Part shown: positions 16,213 through 25,225 of the stretch, piece after piece | How positions within the stretch are numbered: position 1 is the first letter of the stretch | How the letters are laid out: each line of letters starts with the position of its first letter | NCBI GenBank assembly: GCA_964633205.1 | Contig: CAZWFN010000022.1 | Coordinates: 1 to 58,917 of the forward strand | From: CAYVQE01 sp964633205 | GTDB taxonomy: Bacteria; Myxococcota; B64-G9 | Direction: 5' to 3' | Length of the DNA stretch: 58,917 nt | The notes under the pieces: model-generated | What the model was told of the DNA's origin: nothing | The model's input: the letters and a program-made list of their open reading frames with translations, nothing else | Database searches by the model: none | Translations under genes and position numbers: made by a program

Positions 16213-19200
16213 ATGGCGACCCGGGGCTCCGAGGAGCAACTGCTGTTCGGCGTGCTGGCGGTGCAACTCGGCTTTGCCACTCCGCAGCAGGTCATGGCCG
16301 CCGGCGCGGCCTGGATGGCCGACCGCGAGCGCAGTCTGGTCGAGAGGCTGCGGGGGGATGGGGTGCTCGACGAGCGGCAGGCGCAGCTGCTCGATTCCCT
16401 GCTGGCCGAGGCGGTGCGGACCCACGACGGCGACGTGCGCAGGACCCTGGATGTGTTGGGCGGCGACGCCGCGGTGCAGCAGAGCTTCGCCGGTTCCCTG
16501 GTGCTGGAACCGAACGGTGCCGTGATTGCGGCCCGGGCCACCTCCGAGCCGGATGCGGGACCGGCGTACGGCACCGACGATGCGGCCGGCGCTGCGGTCG
16601 GGCCCGGGGAACCGCAAGACGCCGTGACCGAAGAGAACCGCGGCCGCTATAGCCTGGGTGATGAATGCGGGCGCGGCGGCCAGGCCCGGGTGCTGCTGGC
16701 GGTCGACCGGCACATCGGCCGCGAGATCGCCTGGAAAGAAATGCTGGCCGCAGCCGATGGCCCGTCTACGAGCGCCGCGTCCGGTTCCAGCCGCAGCCAC
16801 CCGGCCAGCCTGCGCTTCTTGCGCGAGGCGCGCATCACCGGCCAGCTGGAGCACCCCAACATCGTGCCGGTACACGAGGTGGGCCGGCGAGCCGACGGCA
16901 GCCTGTACTACACCATGCGTCTGGTGCGCGGCCGGACATTGGCGGCGGCTTTGGCCGCCTGCGCCACGCTGGGCGAGCGGCTGCGGCTGCTCGAGTCATT
17001 CGTGGCCGTCTGCCACGCCATCGCCTTCGCCCATAGCCGCGGCGTGATACACCGCGACATCAAGCCGGACAACGTCATGGTGGGCGAGCACGGCGAGACG
17101 GTGGTGCTGGACTGGGGCCTGGCCAAGGCGCACGGCCGCGAGGACGTGCGCGGCCGCGATCTCGAACGCCAACTCGAGCGGCTGCGCCGAGCCGGCGACA
17201 GCCACACCATGGACGGGGCTGCGCTGGGCACGCCGTCCTACATGAGCCCCGAGCAAGCCGCCGGCGAGGTCGAGGCCATCGACGAGCGCTCGGACGTCTG
17301 GAGCTTGGGCGCCGTGCTGTACGAGATCCTGTGCGGCCGGCCGCCGCACTCCGGCGAGACCCCCTTCGAGATCGTGGGCCGGGCCATGGCCGAGCCGGTG
17401 CAGCCGGTGGCCGAGCGCAATCCGGCGGCACCGCCCGAGCTGGCGGCCGTGGCCGAGAAAGCCCTGGCCCGCGAGCCCGCGGTCCGCTACACCTCGGCCG
17501 GGGCGCTGGCCGAGGAGGTCTCGCACTATCTGACCGGCGGCCGGGTGCGCGCCTACGCCTACTCGTCGTGGGATCTGCTCAAGCGCTTCGCGGCCAAGAA
17601 CAAGCTGGCCATGGCGGCCGCCGGGCTGGCGCTGGCGGTCGTGCTGGCCGCCCTGGTGTTGATCGGGCTGGCCTACCAGCAGGAGGCCGACGCCCGCCAG
17701 GCCGAGGCCCGGGCCCGCCTGCGCGAGCGGCACGAAAGCCGCCAGGCCAGCTTCCACCTGGCCCAGGCCTATGCCGAGAAGGCCGATCGGCTCATCGGCC
17801 AGCGCCGCTTCGGCACTGCCCGGCTGTTCGCCGCCGCCTCGCTGTTGCGCAATCCGGCTTACCGCTCGAGCCCGGTCCACGATCCGGACTTCAGCGAACG
17901 GCGACCCGCCAGCCGGGACTTGCTGGTGACCGCCGGCTCGCGCATCTACCGCAGCCGCCACAGCACCCGGGTGGCGCTGCAGCGGGTCTGGAAGTCGCCG
18001 AACATGATCAAGCGGCTGGCCTTTTCGCCGGATGGGGGGCGGCTGGCCGGTGCGGTGCACGACGGCCGGATAGCGGTTTGGCCGCTGCGGTCGGACGAGG
18101 CCGAGCAGCGCTGGAAGGCCCACGGTGCCGGGGCCTACAGCGTGCTGTTCCTCGACGAGCAGCGCCTGGTCAGCGGCGGCGACGGTGGCCAGCTGCGCAT
18201 CTGGGATCTGGCCGGGCCCAGCGAGCAGCGCCGCCTGATCGGCCACAGCGGCAACGTCATGGCGCTGGCGCTGGCGCCCGACGGCCGGCGGCTGGCCTCG
18301 GGCAGCGTCGACGAGAGCGTGCGGCTGTGGGATTTGACCAGCGGGCGCTGTACCGCGGTGCTGCGCGGCCACGGCGGCGCCGTCTGGGCGGTGGCCTTCT
18401 CGCCCGACGGCCGGCGGGTGGCCTCGGGGGCCTGGGACAAGACGGTGCGCATCTGGGACGCCGCCAGCGGTCGGCTGGAGCGCGTGCTGGACGCTCATGA
18501 CGACGCGGTCTACGCGGTGGCCTTCTCGCCCGACGGCCGGCAACTGGCCTCGGCCTGTTACGATAGCCGCATCCGACTGTTCGATCCCGCCAGCGGCCTG
18601 CTGCTGCGCACGCTCGAAAGCCACGAGGACGCGGTCTACGATCTCGACTTCTCACCGGACGGGGCGCTGCTGGGCTCGGCCGGATTCGACCGCAGCCTGC
18701 GCCTGTTCGACGCGGCCAGTGGCGAGCAGCTCTACGGCCTGGCCGGCCACCTGGACGCCGTCGGCGCGCTGCGCATGGCGCCCGACGGCCGGCATTTCGC
18801 CACCTCCGGCTTCGACAACAGCGTGCGGCTGTGGCGCATCCATCGTGCGCGGGAGGTGGCTGCGCTCGATTTCCACTCCGATTGGGTCTACGCGGTGGAC
18901 TTCGGCCCGCGCGGCCGGCGGCTGCTGTCTTCCAGCTGGGATCGCAGTGCTGTCATCTGGGATCTGGCCAGCGGGGAGATGCTGCACCGCCTGGAAGGCC
19001 TGAAGTCCGGCTCCATGGCGGCCGCCTTCTCGCCCCGGGGCGAACGGGTGGCCGCGGCCGACGTCAAGGGCTGGCTGGGCATCTGGGACGCGAACAGCGG
19101 CAAACGGCTGCAGCTGCGCCAGGCGCATCCGGAGTGGATCTACAGCGTGGCCTTCTCCCCGGACGGCCGGCAGCTGTTGACCTGTTCGCGCGATCGCAGC

Positions 19201-19818
19201 GCCCGCATCTGGGACGCGGTCAGCGGCCGGCGCCGGCTCACCCTCGAGGGCCACGGCGACATGCTGCAGAACTGCGCCTACTCGCCGGACGGCCGGCTGG
19301 TGGCCACCACCTCGCGCGATCGCACCGCCCGGCTGTGGGACGCGCGCAGCGGCGAGCTGCTGCGGGTGCTGGAGGGCCACGATGACTGGGTCAGCGGCGT
19401 GGATTTCGCGCCCGACGGCCGGCGGCTGGCCACCAGCGGCAAGGACGGCCGGGTGCTGCTGTGGGAGGTGGCCGGCGGCCGGCTGCTGCAGCGGCTGGAA
19501 CGGCACCGGCAGTGGGTCAACCGGGTGGTCTTTTCGCCGGACGGGCGGCGGCTGGCCTCGGCCAGCGACGACAGCACGGTGGTGCTGTGGTCGGCCGCCA
19601 GCGGTCGCGCCTTGCTGGAGCTGCAGGCCGGCGCCGGGGTCATCGCAATCGATTTCTCGCCCGACGGCCGGCGGCTGGCGGTGGGCGATCACCGCAGCAT
19701 CAAGCTCTACCCGCTGGATTTCGCCCTGGATGACATCGACGCCCGCGCCGAACTCCAGCAGGCCCAGGCCGAGATCGGCCTGCGGCTGCGCGGCTTCGAG
19801 CTCGAGCCCGCCAACTGA
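16213..19818 (+). CDS. Ser/Thr protein kinase with 14 C-terminal WD40 repeats
   Basis: 1201 residues. Residues 1-140 carry an N-terminal helical region (LLFGVLAVQLGFATPQQV) of the kind seen on planctomycete WD40 kinases. The kinase runs from about 144 to 440: glycine loop GRGGQARV, lysine in IAWKEM, HRDIKPDN at about 280-287, VLDWGLAK (DWG instead of DFG, usual in this subgroup), and SDVWSLGAVLYE. One transmembrane segment lies at about 463-486. The exported part has 14 WD40 units (about 593-1172), most with FSPDGRRLA and RIWDAASG, enough for two seven-bladed propellers. It follows the cyclase by seven bases; GAGG precedes the ATG. The propellers are inferred to sense or scaffold envelope partners. 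Confidence 0.92.
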   Translation: MATRGSEEQLLFGVLAVQLGFATPQQVMAAGAAWMADRERSLVERLRGDGVLDERQAQLLDSLLAEAVRTHDGDVRRTLDVLGGDAAVQQSFAGSLVLEPNGAVIAARATSEPDAGPAYGTDDAAGAAVGPGEPQDAVTEENRGRYSLGDECGRGGQARVLLAVDRHIGREIAWKEMLAAADGPSTSAASGSSRSHPASLRFLREARITGQLEHPNIVPVHEVGRRADGSLYYTMRLVRGRTLAAALAACATLGERLRLLESFVAVCHAIAFAHSRGVIHRDIKPDNVMVGEHGETVVLDWGLAKAHGREDVRGRDLERQLERLRRAGDSHTMDGAALGTPSYMSPEQAAGEVEAIDERSDVWSLGAVLYEILCGRPPHSGETPFEIVGRAMAEPVQPVAERNPAAPPELAAVAEKALAREPAVRYTSAGALAEEVSHYLTGGRVRAYAYSSWDLLKRFAAKNKLAMAAAGLALAVVLAALVLIGLAYQQEADARQAEARARLRERHESRQASFHLAQAYAEKADRLIGQRRFGTARLFAAASLLRNPAYRSSPVHDPDFSERRPASRDLLVTAGSRIYRSRHSTRVALQRVWKSPNMIKRLAFSPDGGRLAGAVHDGRIAVWPLRSDEAEQRWKAHGAGAYSVLFLDEQRLVSGGDGGQLRIWDLAGPSEQRRLIGHSGNVMALALAPDGRRLASGSVDESVRLWDLTSGRCTAVLRGHGGAVWAVAFSPDGRRVASGAWDKTVRIWDAASGRLERVLDAHDDAVYAVAFSPDGRQLASACYDSRIRLFDPASGLLLRTLESHEDAVYDLDFSPDGALLGSAGFDRSLRLFDAASGEQLYGLAGHLDAVGALRMAPDGRHFATSGFDNSVRLWRIHRAREVAALDFHSDWVYAVDFGPRGRRLLSSSWDRSAVIWDLASGEMLHRLEGLKSGSMAAAFSPRGERVAAADVKGWLGIWDANSGKRLQLRQAHPEWIYSVAFSPDGRQLLTCSRDRSARIWDAVSGRRRLTLEGHGDMLQNCAYSPDGRLVATTSRDRTARLWDARSGELLRVLEGHDDWVSGVDFAPDGRRLATSGKDGRVLLWEVAGGRLLQRLERHRQWVNRVVFSPDGRRLASASDDSTVVLWSAASGRALLELQAGAGVIAIDFSPDGRRLAVGDHRSIKLYPLDFALDDIDARAELQQAQAEIGLRLRGFELEPAN

Positions 19819-19839
19819 GACTTTGCAGCTGCCAGCGAC

Positions 19840-19869
19840 TTGTGCCGCCGGCGTCCGGCCGGGTAGACT
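19840..19869 (+). promoter_or_regulatory. Promoter upstream of the BPI-like lipoprotein gene
   Basis: TTGTGC, an 18-base spacer and TAGACT; GGAGG follows before the ATG at 19913. Confidence 0.4.
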
Positions 19870-19912
19870 GGGAAGCAATAGGCCCACGGCTGCTTGTTCT
19901 TGGAGGTAGGGC

Positions 19913-22123
19913 ATGCGTTTGACGCCGAGGCGTTTCGCCGGACTGTTCCTGGCCGGGCTGCTGGCCATCACCGCCTGTGAGGACTCGAGCTGTGGCGGCT
20001 GCGTGACCCCGCTGGCCGAGCCCTTCCCGGAGGCGCCGCGCGTCTACGACGGCGTCCAGGTGCGCATCAGCCAGAGCGGTCTGGCCTTCGTCGAGCAGAA
20101 TCTGCCCCAGATCCTGGACAATCTGCTCGAGGACGGGCTGCAGTTCGAGATTCCGACCTCCACCACCAGCCTGCTGGGCACCGACATCGAGCTGTGCGCC
20201 GAGCCCTGTCCGGTCACGGCGGCCATCCTGGACTCGCGCATCACCCTGCTGCAACCCGATCGGGTGGCGGTCGACGCCAGCATCGATCTGGACACGGTGG
20301 TCACGGTCGACTCGCTGCTGGGCCACTGCGAGTTCCCGGTGCAGCTGCGCGACAAGCCGGTGGCGGCCGAGGTACAGCTGCTCGTGGATCCGGCGAGCTA
20401 TTTCCTGCATTTCGACGTGGGCGGGGTCGAGGTGACCATCGCCGACGAGGACTACCAGATCGAGTGCCCCTGGTACTACGATTTCCTGTTGGAGGCGCTC
20501 AAGTCCTACATCACCGGCATCCTCAACAGCCAGGTGCAGGGCCAGCTCGACGACGCCCTGGACGACCTGGTGGCCGAGCAGACCTGCCTGCCCTGCGATT
20601 TCTACAGCGGTGGCTGCCCGGCCGGCTCGAGCTGCGACGGCGGTTTCTGCTCTTCGGGCGGCGACTGTCTGATCAAGCCGCTGGGGCTGGCCGGCACCGT
20701 GGACCTGGGCGCCCAGCTGGCCGACGTGGACCCGAGCAACGACGCCGACCTGGACCTGCTGGTCGCCGCCGGTCAGGCCCAGCAGCCCAACCAGCGGCCC
20801 TTCGTGCGCGCCAGCGGCCTGGAGGTGCGGGCCCTCGGCGGCACCTTCAGCCAGCGCGACGGCTGCCTGGCCGAGCCCGATCCGGCCCAGGTGCCGCCGA
20901 CGGGCATCGCCGATCCGATGCAGTTCGGCAATTTGATTCCGGGTCAGGGGCAGAGCTACATGGCCGCCGTGTCGGTGGCCGACATGTACCTCGACCACTT
21001 CGTCTACCAGCTCTGGCGCAGCGGCTTCTTCTGCCTGACCATCGACTCCTACGGTCTGGATCTGATCAGCGCCTCGACCCTGGAGCTGATCCTGCCGTCG
21101 ATCGGGCGGCTGACCGCGGGCGCCAACGTGCCGGTGCGGTTGGGCCTCGAGCCCGAGAGCGTGCCCCACGTGGAGATAGGCGCCGGTACCTTCCTGCCCG
21201 ACGGCGCCGTCGACGAGCCCATCCTGTACCTGTTCCTGCCGGACCTGCGGCTCGACATCTGGGCCCAGCTGGACGGACGCTGGACGCGGCTGCTGTCGCT
21301 GGTGCAGGACATGCGCCTGGATCTGGCGCTGGAGTTCACCCCGGACAACCAGGTGGTGCCCATCGTGGACGAGGACAGCATCGCGGTCGACGATGTGCGC
21401 CTGGTCCACTACGAGCTGCTGGCCGAGAGCGAGCAGCAGCTGCGCGAGCTGGTGCCCTCGCTGATCGGCATCGCTTTGCCGCAGCTGCTCGGCTCGCTGG
21501 AGGAGATCGCCATCCCGCCGCTGCAGGGCTTCGTGCTCGACATCAAGGCCGTCCAGGGCGACATGCCGCGGGCCGGGGGCAGCTACCACGATTTCATGTC
21601 GATCTACGCCGACCTCGACTTCGAGCAATCGCAGCCGGTGCCGCCGGTCGAGACCGCGGTGCGCCTCGAGCGCTGCGAGACCGGTTGGGCGCTGGTGGGC
21701 TTGCCGGCCGACCAGGAGCTGCAGCTGCGCGTCGACGGCGGGCTGTGGCGGCCCTTCCGCCGCGGCCCGGCCGTGGCCCTGCCCGCAGATCTGCTCCCCG
21801 GCGCCCATCGCCTCGAGGTGCGCGCCCGCCAGCGGGGCGCCTATCGCAGCCTCGATCCCAGCCCACAGTCGCTGGAGCTGGTGCTGGAGCGTCCGGCCGA
21901 CCCACCGCCGGCCGCGACACGGGAGCCGGCCGCAGCGGAGCGCCGCGATGCGGTCCAGGCGCCCGATCGATCCGAGCCGGACGGCGATCTCCGGCGGGTC
22001 GGTTGTGCCAGTGCCGGTGCCGGCGGCCGCTCCTGCGGGCTGCTGCTGGGCCTGGCGGTGCTGGGCCTGGCGGCGCTGGTCCGACGCCGGGGTGTCCGGA
22101 ATCCGGACACCCTCCGCACCTGA
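19913..22123 (+). CDS. Lipoprotein with a MYXO-CTERM-like tail, function unknown
   Basis: 736 residues. The signal peptide ends in lipobox LAITAC. The body has two related beta-rich halves with repeated hydrophobic strands and long amphipathic stretches (QILDNLLEDGLQFEIP, LVPSLIGIALPQLLGS), reminiscent of tubular lipid-binding proteins; this fold guess is weak. A Cys-rich insert lies near 225-250. The C-terminus has a Cys-containing Gly-rich motif, a hydrophobic helix and RRRG, like a MYXO-CTERM sorting signal. Having both an N-terminal lipid site and a C-terminal anchor is odd. The final codons overlap the perfect palindrome at 22090-22112 that recurs after the phosphofructokinase gene. Confidence 0.75.
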   Translation: MRLTPRRFAGLFLAGLLAITACEDSSCGGCVTPLAEPFPEAPRVYDGVQVRISQSGLAFVEQNLPQILDNLLEDGLQFEIPTSTTSLLGTDIELCAEPCPVTAAILDSRITLLQPDRVAVDASIDLDTVVTVDSLLGHCEFPVQLRDKPVAAEVQLLVDPASYFLHFDVGGVEVTIADEDYQIECPWYYDFLLEALKSYITGILNSQVQGQLDDALDDLVAEQTCLPCDFYSGGCPAGSSCDGGFCSSGGDCLIKPLGLAGTVDLGAQLADVDPSNDADLDLLVAAGQAQQPNQRPFVRASGLEVRALGGTFSQRDGCLAEPDPAQVPPTGIADPMQFGNLIPGQGQSYMAAVSVADMYLDHFVYQLWRSGFFCLTIDSYGLDLISASTLELILPSIGRLTAGANVPVRLGLEPESVPHVEIGAGTFLPDGAVDEPILYLFLPDLRLDIWAQLDGRWTRLLSLVQDMRLDLALEFTPDNQVVPIVDEDSIAVDDVRLVHYELLAESEQQLRELVPSLIGIALPQLLGSLEEIAIPPLQGFVLDIKAVQGDMPRAGGSYHDFMSIYADLDFEQSQPVPPVETAVRLERCETGWALVGLPADQELQLRVDGGLWRPFRRGPAVALPADLLPGAHRLEVRARQRGAYRSLDPSPQSLELVLERPADPPPAATREPAAAERRDAVQAPDRSEPDGDLRRVGCASAGAGGRSCGLLLGLAVLGLAALVRRRGVRNPDTLRT
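22090..22112. repeat. 23-base palindrome, copy 1
   Basis: GGGTGTCCGG, AAT, CCGGACACCC: a perfect 10-bp stem with a three-base centre. It overlaps the last codons of the lipoprotein gene and ends 11 bases before its stop. An identical copy is at 25102-25124. It may act as a terminator-like RNA hairpin or a protein-binding site. Confidence 0.85.
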
Positions 22124-22199
22124 GCCGCCATCCGCTGACAACTGGATCCCGCATTGACGGGCGCTTGGGCGCCACGTCGGCGACTGGCATGCCGCCTGC

Positions 22200-23609
22200 A
22201 TGGAATCGCACCCGAATGCGCGCCGCTGCTCGCACCGGGATGCGGCGCCTGGCCGGCGGAGGCGGGCTGTGCTTGCGACCGCGATGCTGCTGGCGTTGGC
22301 CGTGCAGGCCGCCGCCTTTCACTACGAACCAGCCGGCCGCTTCGCCGAGCGCGGCGCCTGTCACAGTGCCGCCCGGCAGAACGGCGTGTTGGCGCTCGGT
22401 TGCCGCTCCGGGATCTGGTTGGGCCCGGCCGACGGCCTGGTCTTGTGGCTGCGCTGCCGCGCCGGCGGCGACACGGCCAATCACGTGCGGGCGCTGGCCA
22501 ACGGCGATTTCGCGGCCGCGACCCCTTGCGGTCTGTACCTGCTGCATCCCGACCGGCCGCCGCGGCGGCTGCCGCTGCCGGGCGTCCCCGGGGCCCTGGC
22601 CAGCCGCGGCGACGATCTGCTGGTGGCGGTAGCCGACGGGCTGTGGCGGATCGCACCGCGCAGCGGCCAGCGGCGCCGGCTCAGACAATGGCCGGGCGAG
22701 CAGCCGCCGCGCAGCCTGGCCTGGAGCGCCCACGGCGCGGTCAGCCAGGGACGCCGCTGCTGGTGGTTGGGCCGGTGGTCACAGCGGCTGCGGGCGCCGG
22801 TGCGCGGGGCGCGCGGCGTGCTGTGGGATGCCGAGCGGTTGCTGTGGGTGGGGCCGGCCGGTGCCCTGTGGCTGCAGCACCGCGAAGACCGGGCCCGGCC
22901 GGCGGGACGGCTGCCGCTGCAGCCCGGCCAGCGGGTGGTGCAGGTACGCGACCTCGGGCCGGGCCGGGTGTGGGTCGCCAGCCGGCTGCAGGGCTTCGTG
23001 ATGGAGGACCGGGGCTCGCGCTCGGGCTGGCTGCCCGCTGGCCGCGGGTACATGCTGGCGGTTCGCGAACCGGGCGGCAGCGGCCCGCCCTGGCTGGTGG
23101 GCCGGGGCCGGTTGCTGCGGCCGCAGCCCGGACCGGCCCCCTGGTCCGGTTGGTGCCGGGATTGGCCGGCTCGGTCGTGGCCGGCCGCGGCCGGGCCGGC
23201 GACGAAGGAGCGGCCAGCGCCGGGTTGGCTGCGGTTGTTGCCCCGGGTCCGGCTCGCCGCGATGGGCGGGCCGGGCTGGCGGATGGGCTATCGAGAGGGC
23301 GGCGGTTGGGCCTGGCGCCGCGGACGGGGCTGGAAGGTGGGGCTGTGGCTGAGCTGGCCGCTGGGAGAGGGGAGCTGGGTTGCGCTGGATGCCGGGGTGC
23401 GGGCCTTGCAGCGCGAGCGGATGGCGCTGGACCTGGAGCGGCGCGAGCGCATCGCCGCCTTGCTGGCCGAGCGGCGGCGGCTGTGCCGGCAGCCGCCGGA
23501 CGGGACCGCCCGCCTGGCCCGCGCCGCGCTGGAAGCCCAGCTGGCGGCGCTGGGATGGGGGCCGCTGCCGGCCCCGCCGGCGCGGGGTACGACCGGTTCG
23601 CAGCGCTGA
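22200..23609 (+). CDS. Secreted protein with propeller-like repeats, unknown function
   Basis: 469 residues. An Arg-rich n-region and hydrophobic stretch (AVLATAMLLALAVQAAA) make a signal peptide. The body has recurring short strands with Gly/Trp turns (GIWLGPADGLVLW, DGLWRIAPRSG, RLLWVGPAGALW), suggesting a beta-propeller. A charged helical region near 400-445 has paired Arg-rich heptads and one Cys. No catalytic motif is recognised. GTG at 22269 has a better ribosome site (GGAGG) but would remove the positive n-region, so the ATG is kept. It may be a sensor-type periplasmic propeller. A 77-base gap from the preceding lipoprotein gene holds no clear promoter. Confidence 0.65.
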   Translation: MESHPNARRCSHRDAAPGRRRRAVLATAMLLALAVQAAAFHYEPAGRFAERGACHSAARQNGVLALGCRSGIWLGPADGLVLWLRCRAGGDTANHVRALANGDFAAATPCGLYLLHPDRPPRRLPLPGVPGALASRGDDLLVAVADGLWRIAPRSGQRRRLRQWPGEQPPRSLAWSAHGAVSQGRRCWWLGRWSQRLRAPVRGARGVLWDAERLLWVGPAGALWLQHREDRARPAGRLPLQPGQRVVQVRDLGPGRVWVASRLQGFVMEDRGSRSGWLPAGRGYMLAVREPGGSGPPWLVGRGRLLRPQPGPAPWSGWCRDWPARSWPAAAGPATKERPAPGWLRLLPRVRLAAMGGPGWRMGYREGGGWAWRRGRGWKVGLWLSWPLGEGSWVALDAGVRALQRERMALDLERRERIAALLAERRRLCRQPPDGTARLARAALEAQLAALGWGPLPAPPARGTTGSQR

Positions 23610-23638
23610 GCGCCCCCGGCAGCGACCGCATTTTCTGT

Positions 23639-23666
23639 TTGCGACCGCAGCCGATGTGTGTAAGGT
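23639..23666 (+). promoter_or_regulatory. Possible promoter of the phosphofructokinase gene
   Basis: TTGCGA, a 16-base spacer and TAAGGT lie in an AT-richer patch about 65 bases before the ATG at 23731, which has GGGAGG upstream. Confidence 0.3.
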
Positions 23667-23730
23667 TTCGCCCGACTTCACGACTTGGCGGTGCCCACCG
23701 CCGGGCGGCACAGGCACGGGAGGTTGATCC

Positions 23731-25092
23731 ATGGCCAAGTCCAAGAACGGATCCCGCGAGACCACCAAGAAGACCTCCAAGGCGACCGCGGCGTCTGCCG
23801 GCGCCGAGCCACAGCCGGTCGGGCCGGTCGATCCCGAGGCCCCCATCCGCAAGATTCTGGCCAAGGCCCGCAAGTACCACGGCACCATGCAGAAGCGTGT
23901 GGGCATGCTGTTCTCCGGCGGTCCGGCGCCGGGCGGCAACGCTGTCATCTCGGGCGCGGCCCTGCAGTTTCTCAACGATGGCTGGGAGGTCATCGGGTTC
24001 TACAAAGGCTACGAGTACCTGACCAGCTTCGACCGCAACAACCCGCGGCGCTTCATCGACGGGGTGCATTTCAAGCGGCTGAACTACGACGACGTGACCA
24101 AGATTCGCCAGCTCGGCGGCATCACCATCAAGACCTCGCGCACCAATCCGTCAAAGGTCGACAACAAGGAGGTGCGCAACCCGAAGGATCTGCTGGATCC
24201 CAAGAAGTCGGCCAAGCTCTACAACGTGCTCGACGCGCTGGAGTTCATGGGCATCCACGCCCTGATCTCGATCGGCGGCGACGATACGCTCAAGACGGCC
24301 TACTACCTGCATTTGCTCGGCCTGCCGGTGGTCCATGTGCCCAAGACGATCGACAACGACTACCACGGCATCCCCTGGACCTTCGGCTACTTCACCGCTA
24401 TCGAGGCCGCCCGGCAGCAGATCAAGATTTACAACCAGGAGGCCATGACCACCGATTGCTGGTGGATTCTGGAGCTGATGGGCCGCAAGACCGGCTGGTA
24501 TACCATCGGCGCCGGCATCTCCGGCGAGGCGGTGCGCATGATCGGGCCCGAGGAAGTGGGCAGCCAGCTCGAGATCGATGGCCTGGTCAACGAGATCGTC
24601 GATCTGATCTGCAAGCGCGAGCAGTACGGCAAGCGCTACGGCGTGCTGCTGGTCAGCGAGGGACTGGTCGACAAGTTGGCCGACGAGGACAAGCCCAAGG
24701 TGGTCGACGAGCACGGCAACATCGCCTTCTCCGAGGCCAAGTTCGGCTACCAGCTGCGCCAGATGGTCAAGGACGCCTACAAGCGGCGCACCGGTCGCAG
24801 CATCTCGATGAAGAGCGAGACGGTGGGCTACACCACCCGCTGCACCGAGCCGTCGGCCTTCGACATCCTGCTCGGCTCGCAGCTGGGCATGGGCGCCTTT
24901 CGCTTCATCTGGGGCAAGCGCTTCGGCCACATGGTCTCGGTGGGCGACAACCTCGAGATCAAGGCGGTGGCCTTCAGCGACCTGATCGACGTCAACACCT
25001 TCCGCACCCGGTTGCGCTACGTGCCGGTCGACGGCGATTTTTTCAAGATGGCCAAGTCGCTCGAGTTCCGGCGCCAGTACGAGGATGACTGA
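23731..25092 (+). CDS. pfp: Phosphofructokinase, pyrophosphate-dependent type
   Basis: 453 residues. A Lys/Thr/Ala-rich N-terminal extension of about 35 residues precedes the catalytic core. Key sites: FSGGPAPGGNAVI, SIGGDDTLKTAYYL, PKTIDNDYHGIPWTFG, LELMGRKTGWY and LLVSEG. The Asp in GGDD (Gly in ATP-type enzymes) and the Lys in PKTIDND (Gly in ATP-type) are the residues that mark PPi-dependent enzymes, so it should interconvert fructose 6-phosphate and fructose 1,6-bisphosphate reversibly with PPi/Pi. Some family members with these residues do use ATP. A palindrome lies 9 bases after the stop. It appears to be transcribed alone. Confidence 0.88.
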   Translation: MAKSKNGSRETTKKTSKATAASAGAEPQPVGPVDPEAPIRKILAKARKYHGTMQKRVGMLFSGGPAPGGNAVISGAALQFLNDGWEVIGFYKGYEYLTSFDRNNPRRFIDGVHFKRLNYDDVTKIRQLGGITIKTSRTNPSKVDNKEVRNPKDLLDPKKSAKLYNVLDALEFMGIHALISIGGDDTLKTAYYLHLLGLPVVHVPKTIDNDYHGIPWTFGYFTAIEAARQQIKIYNQEAMTTDCWWILELMGRKTGWYTIGAGISGEAVRMIGPEEVGSQLEIDGLVNEIVDLICKREQYGKRYGVLLVSEGLVDKLADEDKPKVVDEHGNIAFSEAKFGYQLRQMVKDAYKRRTGRSISMKSETVGYTTRCTEPSAFDILLGSQLGMGAFRFIWGKRFGHMVSVGDNLEIKAVAFSDLIDVNTFRTRLRYVPVDGDFFKMAKSLEFRRQYEDD

Positions 25093-25101
25093 GCCGCTGC
25101 C

Positions 25102-25124
25102 GGGTGTCCGGAATCCGGACACCC
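25102..25124. repeat. 23-base palindrome, copy 2
   Basis: Identical to 22090-22112. It lies 9 bases downstream of the phosphofructokinase stop and 43 bases before the sigma-54 promoter, so here it is fully intergenic and placed like a terminator, though no T tract follows. Confidence 0.85.
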
Positions 25125-25163
25125 CCCATCCAGCCAACCCATTGAAATAATACAACTCTGATT

Positions 25164-25181
25164 CTCGGCACGGTCCTTGCT
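25164..25181 (+). promoter_or_regulatory. Sigma-54 (RpoN) promoter
   Basis: CGGCACGGTCCTTGCT fits the -24/-12 consensus (TGGCACG-N4-TTGC) with exact GG-N10-GC spacing; only the T before GG is changed. The predicted start near 25192 gives a 34-base leader with AAAGGAGGT and a short hairpin (CGGTCC/GGACCG at 25189-25208). Transcription from it would need an activator such as the one at 53870-55666. It should drive the genes at 25226 and 25873. Confidence 0.75.
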
Positions 25182-25225
25182 GCGTTCCCGGTCCGAACCA
25201 TTGGACCGAGGAAAGGAGGTTCGTG

